DNA of 64,000 nt from Rhodoflexus caldus (lineage in GTDB: Bacteria > Bacteroidota > Bacteroidia > Cytophagales > Thermoflexibacteraceae). Location: the NCBI RefSeq assembly GCF_021206925.1, contig NZ_JAJPRF010000002.1, forward strand, positions 1 to 64,000. The letters run 5' to 3'. Of this stretch, positions 15,461 through 23,680 are shown one piece after another. The notes beneath the pieces are model-generated. The model was not told the DNA's origin. It did no database searches and saw only the letters and a program-made list of their open reading frames with translations. How positions within the stretch are numbered: the stretch's first letter is position 1; each line of letters starts with the position of its first letter. The position numbers and the translations under genes were made by a program.

Positions 15461-16768
15461 CTATTTCTGCCTGAAAAACAAGCGGATAGGTACTCCTTCC
15501 AAACCAAAATGCTCGCGCATTTTATTTTCCAGATAGCGCTGGTAAGACTCCTGAATGTACTGCGGCAAATTGCAGTAAAATGCAAACGTAGGGCACTTTG
15601 CCGGAAACTGGGTGATGTATTTTATCTTCACAAATTTGCCTTTGATGGCCGGCGGCGGATAGTTTTCTATCTCTTTCAGCATTACCTCGTTCAGTTGGGA
15701 GGTAGGAATTTTTCTGAACTTGTTGTGATATACTTCCACAGCCTTTTCCATGGCCTGAAAAATGCGCTGTTTGTTAATTACGGAGGTAAACAAAATAGGC
15801 ATGTAGTCAATAGGCGCTAAACGCTTGCGAATGGAATCTTCTATTTGTTTAGCGGTTTTGCTGTCTTTTTCTACCATGTCCCATTTGTTAATCATCAGTA
15901 CGATGCCTTTGTTGTAGCGATGTGCCAATGAAATAATGCTCACGTCTTGCGACTCCAGCCCTCGGGTAGCATCCACCATTACGATACATACGTCCGAATC
16001 TTCCAAAGCGCGAATGGAGCGTAGGGTAGAATAAAACTCGATGTTGTCCTTAATTTTGGATTTGCGGCGCAACCCTGCCGTATCGGTAATGATAAAGTCC
16101 TGTCCGAAAAGCTGGTAGCGGGTGTCTATACTGTCGCGGGTAGTGCCTGCAATATCGGTAACAATGCTGCGCTGTTGCCCCAGCAGTGCATTGAGGAAAG
16201 ATGATTTGCCTACGTTGGGTCTTCCCAATATGGCAAAACGCGGCAACCCTGCGTGCGGGTCTTCTTCTTGTTCCTCATCAAAATGTGAGGCAATGGCATC
16301 CAGCAAATCGCCCGTTCCTGAACCGTTGATGGCAGAAATAGGAAAGATGTTGTCAAAGCCGAGTGCATAAAACTCGCCCGCATAGTTCATCTTAGCGGGC
16401 GTATCGGCTTTATTGACAACTACATAAACAGGCTTTTTGCTGCGGCGAATGACGTTGGCAAAGTCCTTATCTAAATCGGTGAGGCCTGCATCCAAATCAA
16501 CCATAAAAATGACCACGGAGGCTTCCTCAATGGCCAACTCTACCTGCTCTCGAATGGCACCCTCGAAAACGTCGTCTGAGCCATGTACATAGCCACCCGT
16601 ATCTATGACGGTAAAAAATTTATTGCCCCATTGTGCCTGACCGTAGTGGCGGTCGCGTGTTACGCCGCTTTCGTTGTCCATAATGGCTTTTCTGGACTCA
16701 ATCAGCCGATTAAAAAGGGTGGATTTGCCTACGTTTGGCCTGCCGGTTATGGCGACAATATTTGCCAT
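15461..16768 (-). CDS. der: Ribosome-biogenesis GTPase Der (EngA)
   Basis: A 435-residue essential GTPase for 50S subunit assembly. It has two GTPase domains in tandem, each with a GRPNVGKS P-loop (GRPNVGKSTLF at 7-17; LGRPNVGKSSFLNALLG near 182), DTGG/DTAG G3 motifs (VIDTGGYV, ITDTAGLRRK) and NKAD/NKWD G4 motifs (VVNKADTP, MINKWDMV). A C-terminal KH-like domain (about 345-435; QLNEVMLKEIENYPPPAIKG, FAFYCNLPQYIQESYQRYLENKMRE) closes the protein, and its end GVPIRLFFRQK is typical. Length is normal. A putative -7 box (TAAATTTG, 16841-16834) lies 66 bases upstream, in the gap after the aldehyde dehydrogenase gene. Confidence 0.97.
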   Translation of the reverse strand: MANIVAITGRPNVGKSTLFNRLIESRKAIMDNESGVTRDRHYGQAQWGNKFFTVIDTGGYVHGSDDVFEGAIREQVELAIEEASVVIFMVDLDAGLTDLDKDFANVIRRSKKPVYVVVNKADTPAKMNYAGEFYALGFDNIFPISAINGSGTGDLLDAIASHFDEEQEEDPHAGLPRFAILGRPNVGKSSFLNALLGQQRSIVTDIAGTTRDSIDTRYQLFGQDFIITDTAGLRRKSKIKDNIEFYSTLRSIRALEDSDVCIVMVDATRGLESQDVSIISLAHRYNKGIVLMINKWDMVEKDSKTAKQIEDSIRKRLAPIDYMPILFTSVINKQRIFQAMEKAVEVYHNKFRKIPTSQLNEVMLKEIENYPPPAIKGKFVKIKYITQFPAKCPTFAFYCNLPQYIQESYQRYLENKMREHFGLEGVPIRLFFRQK

Positions 16769-16833
16769 GATTTTTCAATGATTGAACATGATGACAGCGA
16801 CAGCCTCTTGCCGCTATCCGTAATAAACGGGCG

Positions 16834-16841
16834 CAAATTTA
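16834..16841 (-). promoter_or_regulatory. Putative -7 box for der
   Basis: The minus strand reads TAAATTTG (exact TAnnTTTG), 66 bases before the der ATG. I found no well-placed TTG upstream, so the call is tentative. Confidence 0.3.
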
Positions 16842-16861
16842 GGGCAAAAAAGCGGGATTGC

Positions 16862-18289
16862 CTAATGTTGGCTGTCAAACCACCAAGGAGAGGCTATGGG
16901 CTGTTGTTTGATTAAAAATGCTTTTTGGCGCATGAATCGCTTAATGGCAGAAGGCCCCATGCGTGTGCCGCCAATTCCCGACATTTTAAACGAGTTTTTC
17001 TCACCTTCGTGCACCACGGCGGTCAGTGCGCAGTCGTTGATGCTGATGGCGCCGCCTTTAATGCGTCTGCCGATAGCCATCGCTTCTTCGTTTGTTCCTG
17101 CAAATACAGCTCCACTTAGCCCGAAAACGGTACTGTTCGCCTTTTCTATGGCATCCTCTATGCCATGAAACGGCATAACAGGCATAAGAGGCCCGAAGGT
17201 TTCTTCGCTCATCACCTTCATATCGGGGCTTACGTTGGTGAGAACGGTCGGGAAGCACCATCCGCCGCCATCAATGGTTTCTACATGCCCCGGGCCGGTC
17301 AGAATTTTTGCGCCTTTTTCGCGTGCATCGCGCAGGTGCTCGTTGATGATATCTATCTGCTTGTCGGAAATAATAGGCCCGATTTGTCCGCTCTCGTAGG
17401 TGGGGTATGCAAACCGCAGTTGGTTGGTTTTCTGCACCAGCATATCTACGAATTGGTCAAATACGCTGTCTTCCACATAGATACGCTCTATGGAAAGACA
17501 GGATTGACCTGCGTTTACTACTGAACCCCACAGCAGGGAAGAGGTGGCATGGTCTAAATCAGCCGTTGCCGTAACAATGGCGGGGTCTTTGCCGCCCAAT
17601 TCCAAAAATACGGGCTTGAAATGGCGGGCTGCCGATGCATACACCTTCAAACCGGTGGCTACACTGCCCGTAAAGCAAATAATATCGGTCAGTTCTACCA
17701 ACTGCGCACCGGTTTCGCCTGCGCCTTCCACATACACCAGCACATCGGCAAGTGCAGGTACCTGCGCAATAGATTCCATCAATGGCTTAATAAACCGCGG
17801 CGTTACCTCGCTTGGTTTTACTATGACCGCACAGCCTGCCAGCAATGCAGGGATGGTATCTATCAACGACAGCAGCAGCGGGAAGTTCCATGGGCTGATT
17901 ACGCCTACCAATTGGTACGGTTCTAAGTCTTGTTCAATGCCGATAAACGGAATACTGCTCTGTTTTTCAACCTTTTGACTCAAAAAATCGGTGGCAATGC
18001 CGCACCAGCGGTCAATAGAAGATGCGATTAACTGTGCTTCCAGTACCGATTCGGATTTGCGCCCTGTATCAACAGAAAGTGCTTCTATCAGTTGCAGAAG
18101 CATTGCCTGCGAAGCGGCTTTCCATTGTTGCAAGGCTGCTACTCTGCCTGCTACGCCAAGTGCCTGCCATTGCGGTTGCGCGGCGCGCATTCGTTGGCAA
18201 ATAGCCGCCAATTCTGCTGCATCGGGTGGGTGAATGGTGTAATCGTATTGGCCGTTTCGGGGGTTGCGAACCGATAGCGTTTGAGTCAT
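16862..18289 (-). CDS. Aldehyde dehydrogenase
   Basis: A NAD(P)-dependent aldehyde dehydrogenase of about 475 residues, oxidising an aldehyde to its acid. It has the cofactor-site motif VISPWNFPLLLSLIDTIPAL, VKPSEVTPRF, the FTGSVATG turn, the catalytic Glu in LELGGKDPAIV, the nucleophile Cys in NAGQSCLSIERIYV, and EETFGPLMPVMPF. The substrate cannot be read from sequence. Start: ATG 18289 (MTQTLSVRNPRNGQ) gives the usual family N-terminus. An upstream ATG at 18328 would add 13 residues but lies inside a perfect inverted repeat (18327-18352), so I prefer the downstream start. It is a single gene on the minus strand; der follows after about 90 bases. Confidence 0.92.
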   Translation of the reverse strand: MTQTLSVRNPRNGQYDYTIHPPDAAELAAICQRMRAAQPQWQALGVAGRVAALQQWKAASQAMLLQLIEALSVDTGRKSESVLEAQLIASSIDRWCGIATDFLSQKVEKQSSIPFIGIEQDLEPYQLVGVISPWNFPLLLSLIDTIPALLAGCAVIVKPSEVTPRFIKPLMESIAQVPALADVLVYVEGAGETGAQLVELTDIICFTGSVATGLKVYASAARHFKPVFLELGGKDPAIVTATADLDHATSSLLWGSVVNAGQSCLSIERIYVEDSVFDQFVDMLVQKTNQLRFAYPTYESGQIGPIISDKQIDIINEHLRDAREKGAKILTGPGHVETIDGGGWCFPTVLTNVSPDMKVMSEETFGPLMPVMPFHGIEDAIEKANSTVFGLSGAVFAGTNEEAMAIGRRIKGGAISINDCALTAVVHEGEKNSFKMSGIGGTRMGPSAIKRFMRQKAFLIKQQPIASPWWFDSQH

Positions 18290-18326
18290 GGGATGAATGT
18301 CTTCAAAAATTTTTCTAAAAATAGAC

Positions 18327-18352
18327 ATAATGATGATTTATGTCATCATTAT
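18327..18352. repeat. Perfect 10-bp inverted repeat upstream of the aldehyde dehydrogenase
   Basis: ATAATGATGA (18327-18336) and TCATCATTAT (18343-18352) are exact reverse complements with a 6-base spacer. The site covers the alternative start codon and lies 38-63 bases before ATG 18289. It may be a repressor operator or an mRNA hairpin in the leader. Confidence 0.5.
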
Positions 18353-18368
18353 TGGTAAAAACAAGCCA

Positions 18369-18485
18369 TATTTTTGTATCAGTCATTGAGAGAGACGAAT
18401 AAAAAAACTCCGATGGTGCCGGAAACAATTTTTTAGCGTACAGTCATTTTTTCATGCACCAGAGCCCCGCTAAGGAGTAGCGGGG
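18369..18485 (+). ncRNA. Possible plus-strand small RNA
   Basis: The 195-base gap between two minus-strand genes carries plus-strand signals: an exact TAnnTTTG box (TATTTTTG, 18369-18376), then about 85 bases without a good reading frame, then a terminator hairpin (CCCCGCTA, 18465-18472; TAGCGGGG, 18478-18485) followed by T5CT4 on the plus strand only. No plus-strand gene would otherwise use that terminator. The -33 TTG (18352-18354) is only 14 bases away, which is short. A transcript would start near 18381. Confidence 0.3.
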
Positions 18486-18494
18486 TTTTTCTTT
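18465..18494 (+). terminator. Terminator hairpin, plus strand
   Basis: An 8-bp perfect GC-rich stem with a 5-base loop (AGGAG) followed by TTTTTCTTTT. The T-run is on the plus strand, so it does not suit the minus-strand Nif3 gene ending at 18525, except as a bare hairpin. Confidence 0.6.
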
Positions 18495-18524
18495 TAACCA
18501 AGAAACACGGCCGTTTGTTTAAAA

Positions 18525-19634
18525 TCATGTGAAGTAAAAAACAGGATTGGTGCGAATACTTGTGATTTGTAAGGAAATTTCTGCCGGAATATGCGGTTGC
18601 AGATATTCCTGCAACAGTTCGGTAGTACAAATTTCGCTTTCGTAGTGTCCGATGTCTGCAATAACGATTTTGCCGTCGGCATCAAAAAACTGGTGATATT
18701 TATAGTCGGCAGTAACGAAGAAGTCTGCTCCTGCTGCGATGGCGTTGTTCAGCAGAAAACTTCCCGAACCGCCACAGACAGCCACTCGTCGCACGGGTTT
18801 TTCCAACAATCGGGTATGGCGGATGCAGGGTGTTTGAAAAGATTCTTTCAACAGGTTTAAAAACTGTACTCCGGTCATCTCCTGAGGCAAATCGCCCACC
18901 ATACCGGCTCCTGTTTCGGGGTTTTCGTTGGCAAGCGGGTAAATATCAAAGGCTACTTCTTCGTAGGGGTGGGCTTCGCGCATGGCTGCAATAATTCTGC
19001 TTTGTAAATAAGCAGGGAAAATAGCTTCCAATCGGTCTTCTTCTACGCGCTCCAATTGGTTAGCCTGCCCGATGAACGGATTGGCTTTTTCGTTGGGTTT
19101 GAAAGTGCCTTCGCCGCGCAGGGTAAACGTGCAATGGCTGTAATTGCCGATTTGTCCTGCTCCTGCCGCCGCAATGGCCTCACGCACAACGTCTGTATGC
19201 GAAACGGGTACAAAAACAGACAGTTTTTGCAAAGTCTCGCGTTTGGGTGCTAAAATTTTCTGATTCAGCAAGCCTATTTTATTGGCAATGCGATGATTGA
19301 CACCCTGCAACACATTGTCTAAGTTGGTATGGATAGCATAAATGGCAATATCGTGTTTAATTGCCTTGATAACAGTGCGCTCGATGTAGTTGCGTCTGTT
19401 GAGTTTTTTCAATCCTGAAAATACAATCGGATGGTGCGCAACAATCAGGTTGCAGTTTTTGCTAATGGCCTCTTCCACAACCTCTTCGGTAGCATCCAAA
19501 CTGATGAGAATACCTTTCAGCAATTGGCTTTCGCTGCCGATAATCAGCCCTGCATTGTCGTAGGATTCCTGCAAAGCTGTTGGGGCAAGCGTGGCTAACA
19601 GTCGCGTAATATGTCCGATGGTAAACGATTGCAT
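18525..19634 (-). CDS. Nif3-like dinuclear metal-centre protein (YqfO type)
   Basis: A 369-residue protein of the Nif3/YbgI family, the long form with a PII-like (CutA-like) insert. Start ATG 19634 (MQSFTIGHITRLLATLAP); the 26 upstream codons in frame overlap the divergent gene's leader and are not conserved-looking. Metal-binding motifs: ESYDNAGLIIG, NLIVAHHPIVFSGLK (His pair), IYAIHTNLDNV, and at the C-terminus DYKYHQFFDA and IADIGHYESE. The insert (about 125-235) contains LSVFVPVSHTDVVREAI and AHPYEEVAFDIYPL. Annotated members are often called GTP cyclohydrolase I type 2, but the function is unsettled. It is divergent from the LVIVD-repeat gene. Confidence 0.9.
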   Translation of the reverse strand: MQSFTIGHITRLLATLAPTALQESYDNAGLIIGSESQLLKGILISLDATEEVVEEAISKNCNLIVAHHPIVFSGLKKLNRRNYIERTVIKAIKHDIAIYAIHTNLDNVLQGVNHRIANKIGLLNQKILAPKRETLQKLSVFVPVSHTDVVREAIAAAGAGQIGNYSHCTFTLRGEGTFKPNEKANPFIGQANQLERVEEDRLEAIFPAYLQSRIIAAMREAHPYEEVAFDIYPLANENPETGAGMVGDLPQEMTGVQFLNLLKESFQTPCIRHTRLLEKPVRRVAVCGGSGSFLLNNAIAAGADFFVTADYKYHQFFDADGKIVIADIGHYESEICTTELLQEYLQPHIPAEISLQITSIRTNPVFYFT

Positions 19635-19751
19635 ATGCTTCAAATATTTGCCGGCATGAAAATTAGGCCATCCGCACAAATTTTTTTCTGTTGTGCAGCA
19701 ACCTTTCAGCAAAAAGCCGCTCTATACAGGCAAACAAACCTTAGAAAAGCC

Positions 19752-21008
19752 ATGAAAACCGTTTTTAAATATGCTGCCGCAGTCATCGTCATGCTGGCAG
19801 TTTTTGGACAAACATTTGCAACCCTTGCACAAAGCAGCCTTTCACAGGCAGGTAAAATCTGGTATGATGACGGGTTTCTATATGTGAATATTATTAACGA
19901 AGGTGTGCTGATTATCAACAACTTTGACCCGAAAGCACCTAAAAAAGTAGGGTTTATCCAAATTCCGGGCAATGTGGATATAGCCGTTCGCGGAAATATT
20001 ATGTATGCCAATTCTCATCAGGATTTAGTGGCGCTCGACATTTCCGATTTGAATGCCATTAGGGAACTGCGACGCATCCCGGCGGTTTTCACGCATCGTC
20101 CGCGCCCGGGTGCATGGGATGCCAACACAATTGCATGGCGAACAGGTAATGACCTGCAAAATATCATCCGCAGTGCCTTTGGCGGATTTGGACTTGTAGG
20201 CAGAACCGGCAATAACGGTATTGGCATGATGGGCAACACCTTTGGCGTAAACAGTAACCCGCTGGTAATGAGCGCCGCACCTACGGCAAAAGCGCCTGCC
20301 AACCGTCCGTCAGGTGGCGGCAAAGGCGGCTCTATGGCCTGTTTCGTACTGATGGACGACTTTTTGTATGCCATTGATTCGCGCGATTTGCTGGTATTTT
20401 CCATCAGAAATGCGGCTTCCCCCGAGCTTATTGGTCAAAAAATACCTGTCAATAGCGATATTGAAACCCTTTTTGGCTATGAAAACCGCCTTTTTGTAGG
20501 TTCGCAATCAGGTATGTATATTTTCAATGCGACCGAACGCGCCCGCCCGCAGTTGGAGGGGACATATCGCCACGTGCGCAGTTGCGACCCTGTTGTCGTA
20601 GAAGGGCAATATGCATACGTAACCTTGCGCAACGGCAGCGATTGCGGCGGCAACGTGAACCAGTTAGATGTGATAGACATCAGCAACCCTTCGCGTCCGC
20701 AAAAAGTGCGCACCTACCCCATGACCAATCCGCACGGTTTGGGTATTGACAACGGACTGCTGTTTATTTGTGACGGTCGCGATGGGCTGAAAGCCTTTGA
20801 CGCAAGCAATCCGCGAGCAATCAAACAGGTGGCACATTTCAGCAACATTCAAACCTATGATGTCATCCCCGATAATCACCGCAAAATATTAATGATGGTA
20901 GGCGGCAATAAAATTACCCAATACGACTACCGCGACCCCTTCAAACTTGCCGAACTCAGTGTGCTCGATTTAAGCAGCACATCTGATATTCAGGCAGTTA
21001 ATCGCTAA
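19752..21008 (+). CDS. Secreted LVIVD-repeat beta-propeller protein
   Basis: A 418-residue exported protein with a signal peptide from ATG 19752 (MKTVFKYAAAVIVMLAVFGQ, cut before QSSLS). The mature protein carries several LVIVD-type blades: GVLIINNFDPKAPKKVGFIQ, DLVALDISDLNAIREL, LLVFSIRNAASPELIGQKIP, MYIFNATERARPQLEGTYRH, LDVIDISNPSRPQKVRTYPM and LKAFDASNPRAIKQVAHFS. Such repeats build a beta-propeller on the cell surface or in the periplasm, usually for binding. A Gly/Ala-rich disordered insert (about 155-200) interrupts the propeller. No enzyme motif is seen. It is a single gene followed by a hairpin terminator. Confidence 0.85.
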   Translation: MKTVFKYAAAVIVMLAVFGQTFATLAQSSLSQAGKIWYDDGFLYVNIINEGVLIINNFDPKAPKKVGFIQIPGNVDIAVRGNIMYANSHQDLVALDISDLNAIRELRRIPAVFTHRPRPGAWDANTIAWRTGNDLQNIIRSAFGGFGLVGRTGNNGIGMMGNTFGVNSNPLVMSAAPTAKAPANRPSGGGKGGSMACFVLMDDFLYAIDSRDLLVFSIRNAASPELIGQKIPVNSDIETLFGYENRLFVGSQSGMYIFNATERARPQLEGTYRHVRSCDPVVVEGQYAYVTLRNGSDCGGNVNQLDVIDISNPSRPQKVRTYPMTNPHGLGIDNGLLFICDGRDGLKAFDASNPRAIKQVAHFSNIQTYDVIPDNHRKILMMVGGNKITQYDYRDPFKLAELSVLDLSSTSDIQAVNR

Positions 21009-21051
21009 TGATATTTTTTACAACGAGCTTTCATCTTGCAGAGTACCGTGG

Positions 21052-21098
21052 AACTTTCCTGCATCCATTTGTTGCGGGAAAGTTTTTGTTTTTTTTCA
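21052..21098 (+). terminator. Terminator of the LVIVD-repeat gene
   Basis: AACTTTCC (21052-21059) pairs with GGAAAGTT (21077-21084), followed by TTTGTTTTTTTT, about 45 bases past the stop. Confidence 0.65.
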
Positions 21099-21144
21099 AA
21101 TCAATTTATTAGTTTACGGTACGAAGTAACATTGAGGTGAGCGA

Positions 21145-21720
21145 ATGATTTTTACTGACAAACTAAACGCCAGCAATACCGTATCCAAGGGCAACATACT
21201 GATTGCAGAACCTTTTCTGCCGTATGGAAATTTTGAGCGGACGGTAGTACTTCTTTGCGAACACAGTGAAGAAAATGGCTCATTTGGTTTGATTTTGAAT
21301 AAACCTACTTCACTTGCCGTGAACGAGGCAGCAGAAATGTTTGATATAGACCAAAAAATACACATAGGGGGCCCCGTTGAGCAAAATACTTTACACTTTA
21401 TCCATACATTTCCCGACTTAAAAGGAAGCATTCCCATCAAAGACGGCATTTACTGGGGCGGAGACATTGAGCAAATGAGTCATTACAGCAACCTGCGCCG
21501 GCTGAATCCTTCCAACTGTCGTTTTTTTGTAGGCTACAGCGGCTGGGCTGCCCGCCAGTTAGCAGGCGAAATCGAGCAAAACTCATGGATTATCTATCGC
21601 GAGTCCATTGAAGGACTTTTTACATGGCCTTCCGATAAAATGTGGCAGACCATATTAAAAAATATGGGAGGCAAGTATCGCGCCTATTCAAATTTTCCTG
21701 AAGACCCGCGTTTGAATTAA
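21145..21720 (+). CDS. YqgE/AlgH family protein
   Basis: A 191-residue protein of the UPF0301 (YqgE/AlgH) family. The hallmark blocks are present: GNILIAEPFLPYGNFERTVV, LLCEHSEENGSFGLILNKPT, IGGPVEQNTLHFIHT, YWGGDIEQM, CRFFVGYSGWAARQL and NSWIIYRES. Its role is uncertain; AlgH was linked to alginate regulation in Pseudomonas, which gives no clear guide here. Length matches the family. The DUF349 gene begins 47 bases later with its own likely promoter, whose -33 box overlaps the last codons of this gene. Confidence 0.92.
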   Translation: MIFTDKLNASNTVSKGNILIAEPFLPYGNFERTVVLLCEHSEENGSFGLILNKPTSLAVNEAAEMFDIDQKIHIGGPVEQNTLHFIHTFPDLKGSIPIKDGIYWGGDIEQMSHYSNLRRLNPSNCRFFVGYSGWAARQLAGEIEQNSWIIYRESIEGLFTWPSDKMWQTILKNMGGKYRAYSNFPEDPRLN

Positions 21721-21739
21721 AGCGAAATTGCTACCTTTG
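21711..21739 (+). promoter_or_regulatory. Promoter of the DUF349 gene
   Basis: TTTG (21711-21714), a 17-base spacer, then TACCTTTG (21732-21739), an exact TAnnTTTG box 28 bases before the ATG at 21768. Confidence 0.5.
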
Positions 21740-21767
21740 CAAGGTATGCAGTCTCTTTAATTTAAGC

Positions 21768-23651
21768 ATGATTGACCCAACCGAAAACCGTAACGAAGCC
21801 TCTGAGCTTAATCAGGAAGCATTAGCGTCAGTTCCTTCTCAGGAAGAACACTCCTTAACGTCCGAAGAAATTTCTATCCACGACGAACATGCCTCCGAGG
21901 AAGATGAGCATGATTTGGATATAATGGGCGAACAGGACTTCTCGCAATACACCAAAGAACAGTTTGTAGAAGCTTCTGCGAAATTATTTGATGAAAATAA
22001 TTTCAAAAAAGTTGATGAACTCCTCCGCCTGATGAAAGTGGAGGTTGACCGCATCAACAAAGAAGAGCGCGAAGAAGCACTGCAAAAGTTTTTGGCAGAA
22101 GGTGGCGAGCAGGATGCTTTTGAGTTCAAATCTGATGCCCTGATTGATAAGTTTTATGCCAACTACAAGGCATTAAAAGACAGAAAGGCAAAGTATTACA
22201 ACGAGTTGGAAAAGCGTCGTCAGAAAAATTATGACGATAAAAACGCAATCCTGCAACAAATCAAAGCACTGGTGGAAGGCGGCGATACCGGCAAAGGCAG
22301 TTTGGATAAGTTGAAAGAACTCCAACAAAAGTGGAAAGAAGTAGGCCCCGTGCCTCCCCAGCAAGCCGATGCACTTTACAGCACTTACGATGCTCTTTTA
22401 GACCGTTTCTACAGCCAAAAGAGCATTGAGATAGAACTGATAGAGTTAGACCGTCGCAAAAACTTGGCTGCCAAGCAGGAAATTTGCGAAAGAGCCGAAG
22501 CCCTTGCCGCCGGCGATAACATCAATGCCGCCATATCTGCACTCAACAAACTGAAAGAGGAATACAAGTCGGTAGGCCCTGTGCCCAAAGACCAACAAGA
22601 GGCTATTTGGCAGCGCTTTAAGGCAGCAGCCGATGCTATCTATGAGCGCAAGCGCAAAGCCTCTGAGGAAATGCGCCGCATTTTGGAAGAAAACATGAAA
22701 GCCAAACAGGCGCTGTGCGTAAAAATTGAGCCTTTTGCCGAATTCAACTCCGACCGCATTACCGAATGGAACGCCAAGACCAAGGAAATCATGGCCTTGC
22801 AGGCAGAGTGGGAAAAAATAGGCCCTGCACCAAAAGAGGTGGCAAAAGATATCAACAAACAGTTTTGGAGCAACTTTAAGCAGTTTTTTGCGGCCAAAGG
22901 TCGGTTCTTTGACCAGTTAGAAAAAACCCGCCAAGAAAACCTGAGCCAGAAAATAGAACTGTGCCTTCAGGCGGAAGCACTGAAAGACAGCAACGAGTGG
23001 GATGCCGTAACAGCTACGCTGAAAAAACTGCAAGACCAATGGAAAAAAATCGGTTCTGTGCCCGAATCGCAGCGCGAAGCCATCTATCAGCGATTCAAGG
23101 CTGCCTGCGACTATTTCTTTGAGCGCAAGCGCAACAAGTCTCAGGCGCAGGAAAAAGAGTTTGATACCAATCTGGCAAAGAAACGCGCCATTTGCGAACA
23201 AATAGAAGCCTTGGCAGCAGCCAAAGAAACCGACCTTGCCAAGTTAGAAGAGTTGCATAAGTCATTCTTAGCCATTGGGTTTGTACCGCGCAATCAGGTG
23301 GAGAAAATAGCTGACCGCTTGGATAATGCTATCACTTCTTTCCTGAAAAATTTGGATATGCCGGAAGAAGAACGTGAAAAAATCAAGTTCCAACTGCAAC
23401 TCCAATCGCTGGAAGGCAATCCTGATGCCGGAAGAATCATTGCCAAGCAGGAGCAGGCACTTCGCAAAAAGATTGCGGCCATGGAAAACGACATTTCGCT
23501 GTGGAAAAACAATCTGGATTTCTTTGCCAATTCCAAAACAGCAGATAAACTGCGCCGCGATTTCCAAGTGAAGATAGACGCTGCCGAAAATCAGTTGGAT
23601 AAACTGCGCTCACAGCTTCGTGCCTTGGTAAACACTGTGAATAAAAAATAA
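21768..23651 (+). CDS. DUF349-repeat coiled-coil protein
   Basis: A 627-residue cytoplasmic protein. The first 60 residues are acidic (DEHASEEDEHDLDIMGE). From about residue 125 on it has DUF349 repeats, each a helical hairpin of about 70 residues with the signature W..iGpVP....e.iw.rFk.A.d.ff: WKEVGPVPPQQADALY, YKSVGPVPKDQQEAIW, WEKIGPAPKEVAKDIN, WKKIGSVPESQREAIY and FLAIGFVPRNQVEKIA. The C-terminus is a long coiled coil (NDISLWKNNLDFF, AENQLDKLRSQLRALV). In Bacteroidota this is a conserved single-copy gene. The function is unknown; the helical layout suggests a scaffold or nucleic-acid-associated role. The acyl-CoA dehydrogenase starts 29 bases later and may be read from the same transcript. 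Confidence 0.9.
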   Translation: MIDPTENRNEASELNQEALASVPSQEEHSLTSEEISIHDEHASEEDEHDLDIMGEQDFSQYTKEQFVEASAKLFDENNFKKVDELLRLMKVEVDRINKEEREEALQKFLAEGGEQDAFEFKSDALIDKFYANYKALKDRKAKYYNELEKRRQKNYDDKNAILQQIKALVEGGDTGKGSLDKLKELQQKWKEVGPVPPQQADALYSTYDALLDRFYSQKSIEIELIELDRRKNLAAKQEICERAEALAAGDNINAAISALNKLKEEYKSVGPVPKDQQEAIWQRFKAAADAIYERKRKASEEMRRILEENMKAKQALCVKIEPFAEFNSDRITEWNAKTKEIMALQAEWEKIGPAPKEVAKDINKQFWSNFKQFFAAKGRFFDQLEKTRQENLSQKIELCLQAEALKDSNEWDAVTATLKKLQDQWKKIGSVPESQREAIYQRFKAACDYFFERKRNKSQAQEKEFDTNLAKKRAICEQIEALAAAKETDLAKLEELHKSFLAIGFVPRNQVEKIADRLDNAITSFLKNLDMPEEEREKIKFQLQLQSLEGNPDAGRIIAKQEQALRKKIAAMENDISLWKNNLDFFANSKTADKLRRDFQVKIDAAENQLDKLRSQLRALVNTVNKK

Positions 23652-23680
23652 ACGACAACCTTTTAATCAACCTGCAAGTA

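Noticed and set aside
19611-19751. A 47-residue N-terminal extension of the LVIVD-repeat protein
   Set aside because: The signal peptide starts cleanly at ATG 19752, and the extension overlaps the divergent Nif3 gene.
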